From a bacterium (GTDB taxonomy: Bacteria > Latescibacterota > UBA2968): DNA of 7,047 nucleotides. The notes beneath the pieces were generated by a model that saw only the letters and a program-made list of their open reading frames with translations, had not been told where the DNA came from and searched no databases. Both the position numbers and the translations under genes were made by a program. Numbering within the stretch: the first letter of the stretch is position 1; each line of letters begins with the position of its first letter. Positions 5,531 to 7,047 of this stretch are shown piece by piece. The stretch is from the NCBI GenBank assembly GCA_027296045.1, contig JAPUJS010000075.1, positions 1 to 7,047 of the forward strand, read 5' to 3'.

Positions 5531-7047
5531 ATGGTTTCGACCGATGTCCTTACACTCACACTCGATGATGATGAGGTCTGTTTTCAAAAAGGCGAAACCC
5601 TCTACGAGGTCGCCCAAAGACATCAAAAGGAAGTTCCAACCCTTTGTTATGACCCCAGATTGGAGCCGTTTGGGGCCTGCCGATTGTGTGTGGTCGAAGT
5701 CGAAGGCATGCGCATTCCGGTGGCTTCCTGCACCGCCCAGGCCGAGCCGGGAATGGTGGTTCAAACACGGTCGGAAAATATCGAGCAGCACCGCAAAGTG
5801 CTGCTCGAAATGGTTGCTTCCGAAAACCGGGAACTCGATGTCGACCCGCTCCACGGATATGCATCCCAAGAATTGACCACCCTTCTGGACCGTTATGAAG
5901 CCCGAACCGGTCGGTTTGCAGGACAGCTCTCTGGCCAGTCGAAAGACGACGGCAACCCCTTTTTGCTGCGGGATTACGATAACTGCATCTCTTGTTATCG
6001 ATGTGTAAGGGTTTGCGCTGAGCAGGAAGGTGACGATGCCATCAGCGTGATGAATCGCGGCTTTGAGACACAGATTGTCACGGAGTTTGATGGTACGTTG
6101 AAGGACTCCTCCTGCACGTTCTGTGGCCAGTGTGTGCAGACCTGTCCCACCGGCGCTCTGGGAGATAAAAAGGCGTTGCGTGCGAAAGATGTGCCGGAAG
6201 AATTGGAAAAGACGCGCTCTGTGTGTCCCTATTGTGGGGTGGGGTGTTCGGTCGATCTGTTGTCCAAAGGCGACCAATTGGTGGGCATTTTGCCGGCAAT
6301 GGATGGGCCTGCAAACGAAGGTGCTTTATGCGTGAAGGGGCAGTTTGCCTTTGATTTTGTTCAGCACCCCGATCGCTTGGACACGCCCCTGATACGGGGC
6401 ACCGATGGCGATTTGCACGAAGCAAGCTGGGAGGAGGCCCTGGATAAGGTGGCCGAAGGGTTTCGCAAGGTGGTGGAAAAATACGGACGACACAGTGTCT
6501 ACGGCGTTGCGTCGGGAAGGACACCGACCGAAGCCGATTATATGATGCAGAAGTTTATTCGGGTGGGATTTGGCAGCAACTATATCGATAACTGTAGCCG
6601 TGCGTGACACGCGCCAACGGTCGCCGGTCTGGCGGCCCAGATTGGACGCGGTGCGATGTCAAATCCCCTTCGAGATATGGAAAAGCCCGATGTGATTTTT
6701 TGTATCGGGACCAATATGACCGAGTGTCATCCGGTAGCGGCCACCCGGATCAAGAAAGCCGTGCGAAATGGCGCCCGGCTCATTGTGGCCGATCCCCGCC
6801 GAATTCACCTGGCAGAACTTTCTAATTTGTATTTGCCGCTCCAGGTGGGGTCCGATGTGGGCTTGTTGTTGGGGATGGCCCATGTAATTGCGCGAGAAGG
6901 GTTAATAGACAAAAACTTTATTGAGTCTCGAACGGTCGAAGCGGACGATTTTCTCGACCATATTACCCAGTTTACGCCCCAGTGGGCAGAACAACTCACG
7001 GGGGTGCCGGCCAAAGATATCGAACAGGCTGCTATGTGGTATGGGCG
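5531..7047 (+). CDS. fdhA: Formate dehydrogenase alpha subunit, selenocysteine-containing (3' end beyond window)
   Basis: This frame reads through the TGA at 6605-6607 as selenocysteine (residue 359) and is still open at the edge; 505 residues are visible. Order: NuoG-like [2Fe-2S] domain with C39, C50, C53 and C67; a stretch without cysteine (68-151); two ferredoxin-type [4Fe-4S] motifs, C152/C155/C158/C162 and C195/C198/C201/C205; the molybdopterin oxidoreductase [4Fe-4S] domain with C232, C235, C239 and C267 followed by K269; then SRA-Sec-HAPTVAGL, GRGAMSN (372-378) and the cofactor-binding IGTNMTE (392-398) and VADPRR (419-424). Sec359 would bind Mo or W, and H360 is the usual neighbouring histidine. 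The enzyme interconverts formate and CO2, passing electrons to the NuoE-NuoF fusion encoded 109 bp upstream. The start at 5531 is chosen for its AAAGGAG site and fit to the ferredoxin domain. Related selenoenzymes include Moorella FdhA. The His/Cys cluster motif usual in NuoG-like N-termini is missing. Confidence 0.92.
6605..6607 (+). other. In-frame TGA read as selenocysteine (Sec359)
   Basis: The TGA occupies the position of the metal-binding Sec or Cys in formate dehydrogenases, directly before a histidine and the HAPTVAGL stretch. The frame continues for 146 codons to the window edge with family-typical sequence. This argues against a true stop, and a SECIS-like hairpin follows. The genome should encode SelA, SelB, SelD and tRNA-Sec, none of which is in this window. 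Confidence 0.92.
6610..6650 (+). promoter_or_regulatory. Bacterial SECIS element
   Basis: An RNA hairpin begins 2 nt after the TGA. Lower stem: CGCG (6610-6613) with CGCG (6647-6650), and CCAA (6614-6617) with TTGG (6642-6645), with A6646 bulged. Upper stem: GGTCGCC (6619-6625) with GGCGGCC (6631-6637), seven pairs including one G-U. The apical loop is GGTCT (6626-6630). The upper stem starts 11 nt after the TGA. The GGUCU loop is the same as I recall for the E. coli fdhF SECIS, where a loop G-U is needed for SelB binding. The coding sequence constrains the same bases, yet the pairing is too good to look accidental. Confidence 0.85.

Noticed and set aside
5288..6277. Long minus-strand open frame (329 codons) opposite the alpha subunit
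   Set aside because: It is antisense to well-conserved iron-sulfur motifs, has no recognisable domain, and is best explained as a shadow.
5453..6607. Reading the formate dehydrogenase alpha subunit as a complete or truncated protein ending at the TGA, or as a pseudogene
   Set aside because: The frame continues without a break into conserved family sequence, and the TGA lies at the known Sec/Cys site and is followed by a SECIS-like hairpin. The ATG at 5453 is also rejected as the start: it has no ribosome-binding site, and the added 26 residues look noncoding.

Overview
The window comes from a Gram-negative-type bacterium with anaerobic or facultatively anaerobic metabolism. This rests on a sigma54-type -24/-12 promoter, an envelope-targeted TlpA-like thioredoxin, and a molybdenum/tungsten formate dehydrogenase that appears to use selenocysteine. 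I cannot name the lineage. Protein style fits an environmental phylum (Desulfobacterota, Latescibacterota or KSB-type groups are possible), but nothing here decides it.

Layout. Positions 30-1681 hold a signalling pair on the + strand: a stand-alone receiver protein, then a cytosolic receiver-histidine kinase with no sensor or membrane segment. Positions 1788-2561 encode a xylose-isomerase-like TIM-barrel sugar isomerase/epimerase. A strong hairpin (2652-2701) separates it from a convergent minus-strand gene (2716-3255) for a membrane-anchored TlpA/ResA-like thiol:disulfide oxidoreductase. That gene starts with GTG and has a sigma54-like promoter at 3322-3336. A gap of about 510 bp (3256-3765) follows. 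It holds that promoter, a possible 23-codon leader ORF with an ideal Shine-Dalgarno sequence, a sigma70-like promoter with a hairpin at its predicted transcription start, and a 12-bp palindrome.

From 3766 to the right edge is a formate dehydrogenase operon. The first gene is a NuoE-NuoF fusion (the NAD(P)- and FMN-binding diaphorase module with [2Fe-2S] and [4Fe-4S] sites). The second is the catalytic alpha subunit, with a NuoG-like iron-sulfur N-terminus and a molybdopterin domain. A plain six-frame reading ends the second gene at a TGA (6605-6607). The same frame continues with strongly family-typical sequence (HAPTVAGL, GRGAMSN) to the window edge. The TGA sits at the catalytic Sec/Cys position and is followed at once by a well-formed bacterial SECIS-like hairpin. 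I therefore read it as a selenocysteine codon and the gene as one selenoprotein CDS, 5531 to beyond 7047. Together the two proteins should form a soluble complex that passes electrons between formate/CO2 and NAD(P).

The most useful observations are the selenocysteine codon with its SECIS, the loss of the usual His/Cys-ligated cluster from the NuoG-like part of the alpha subunit, the sigma54 promoter of the thioredoxin gene, and the leader ORF with the perfect ribosome-binding site.
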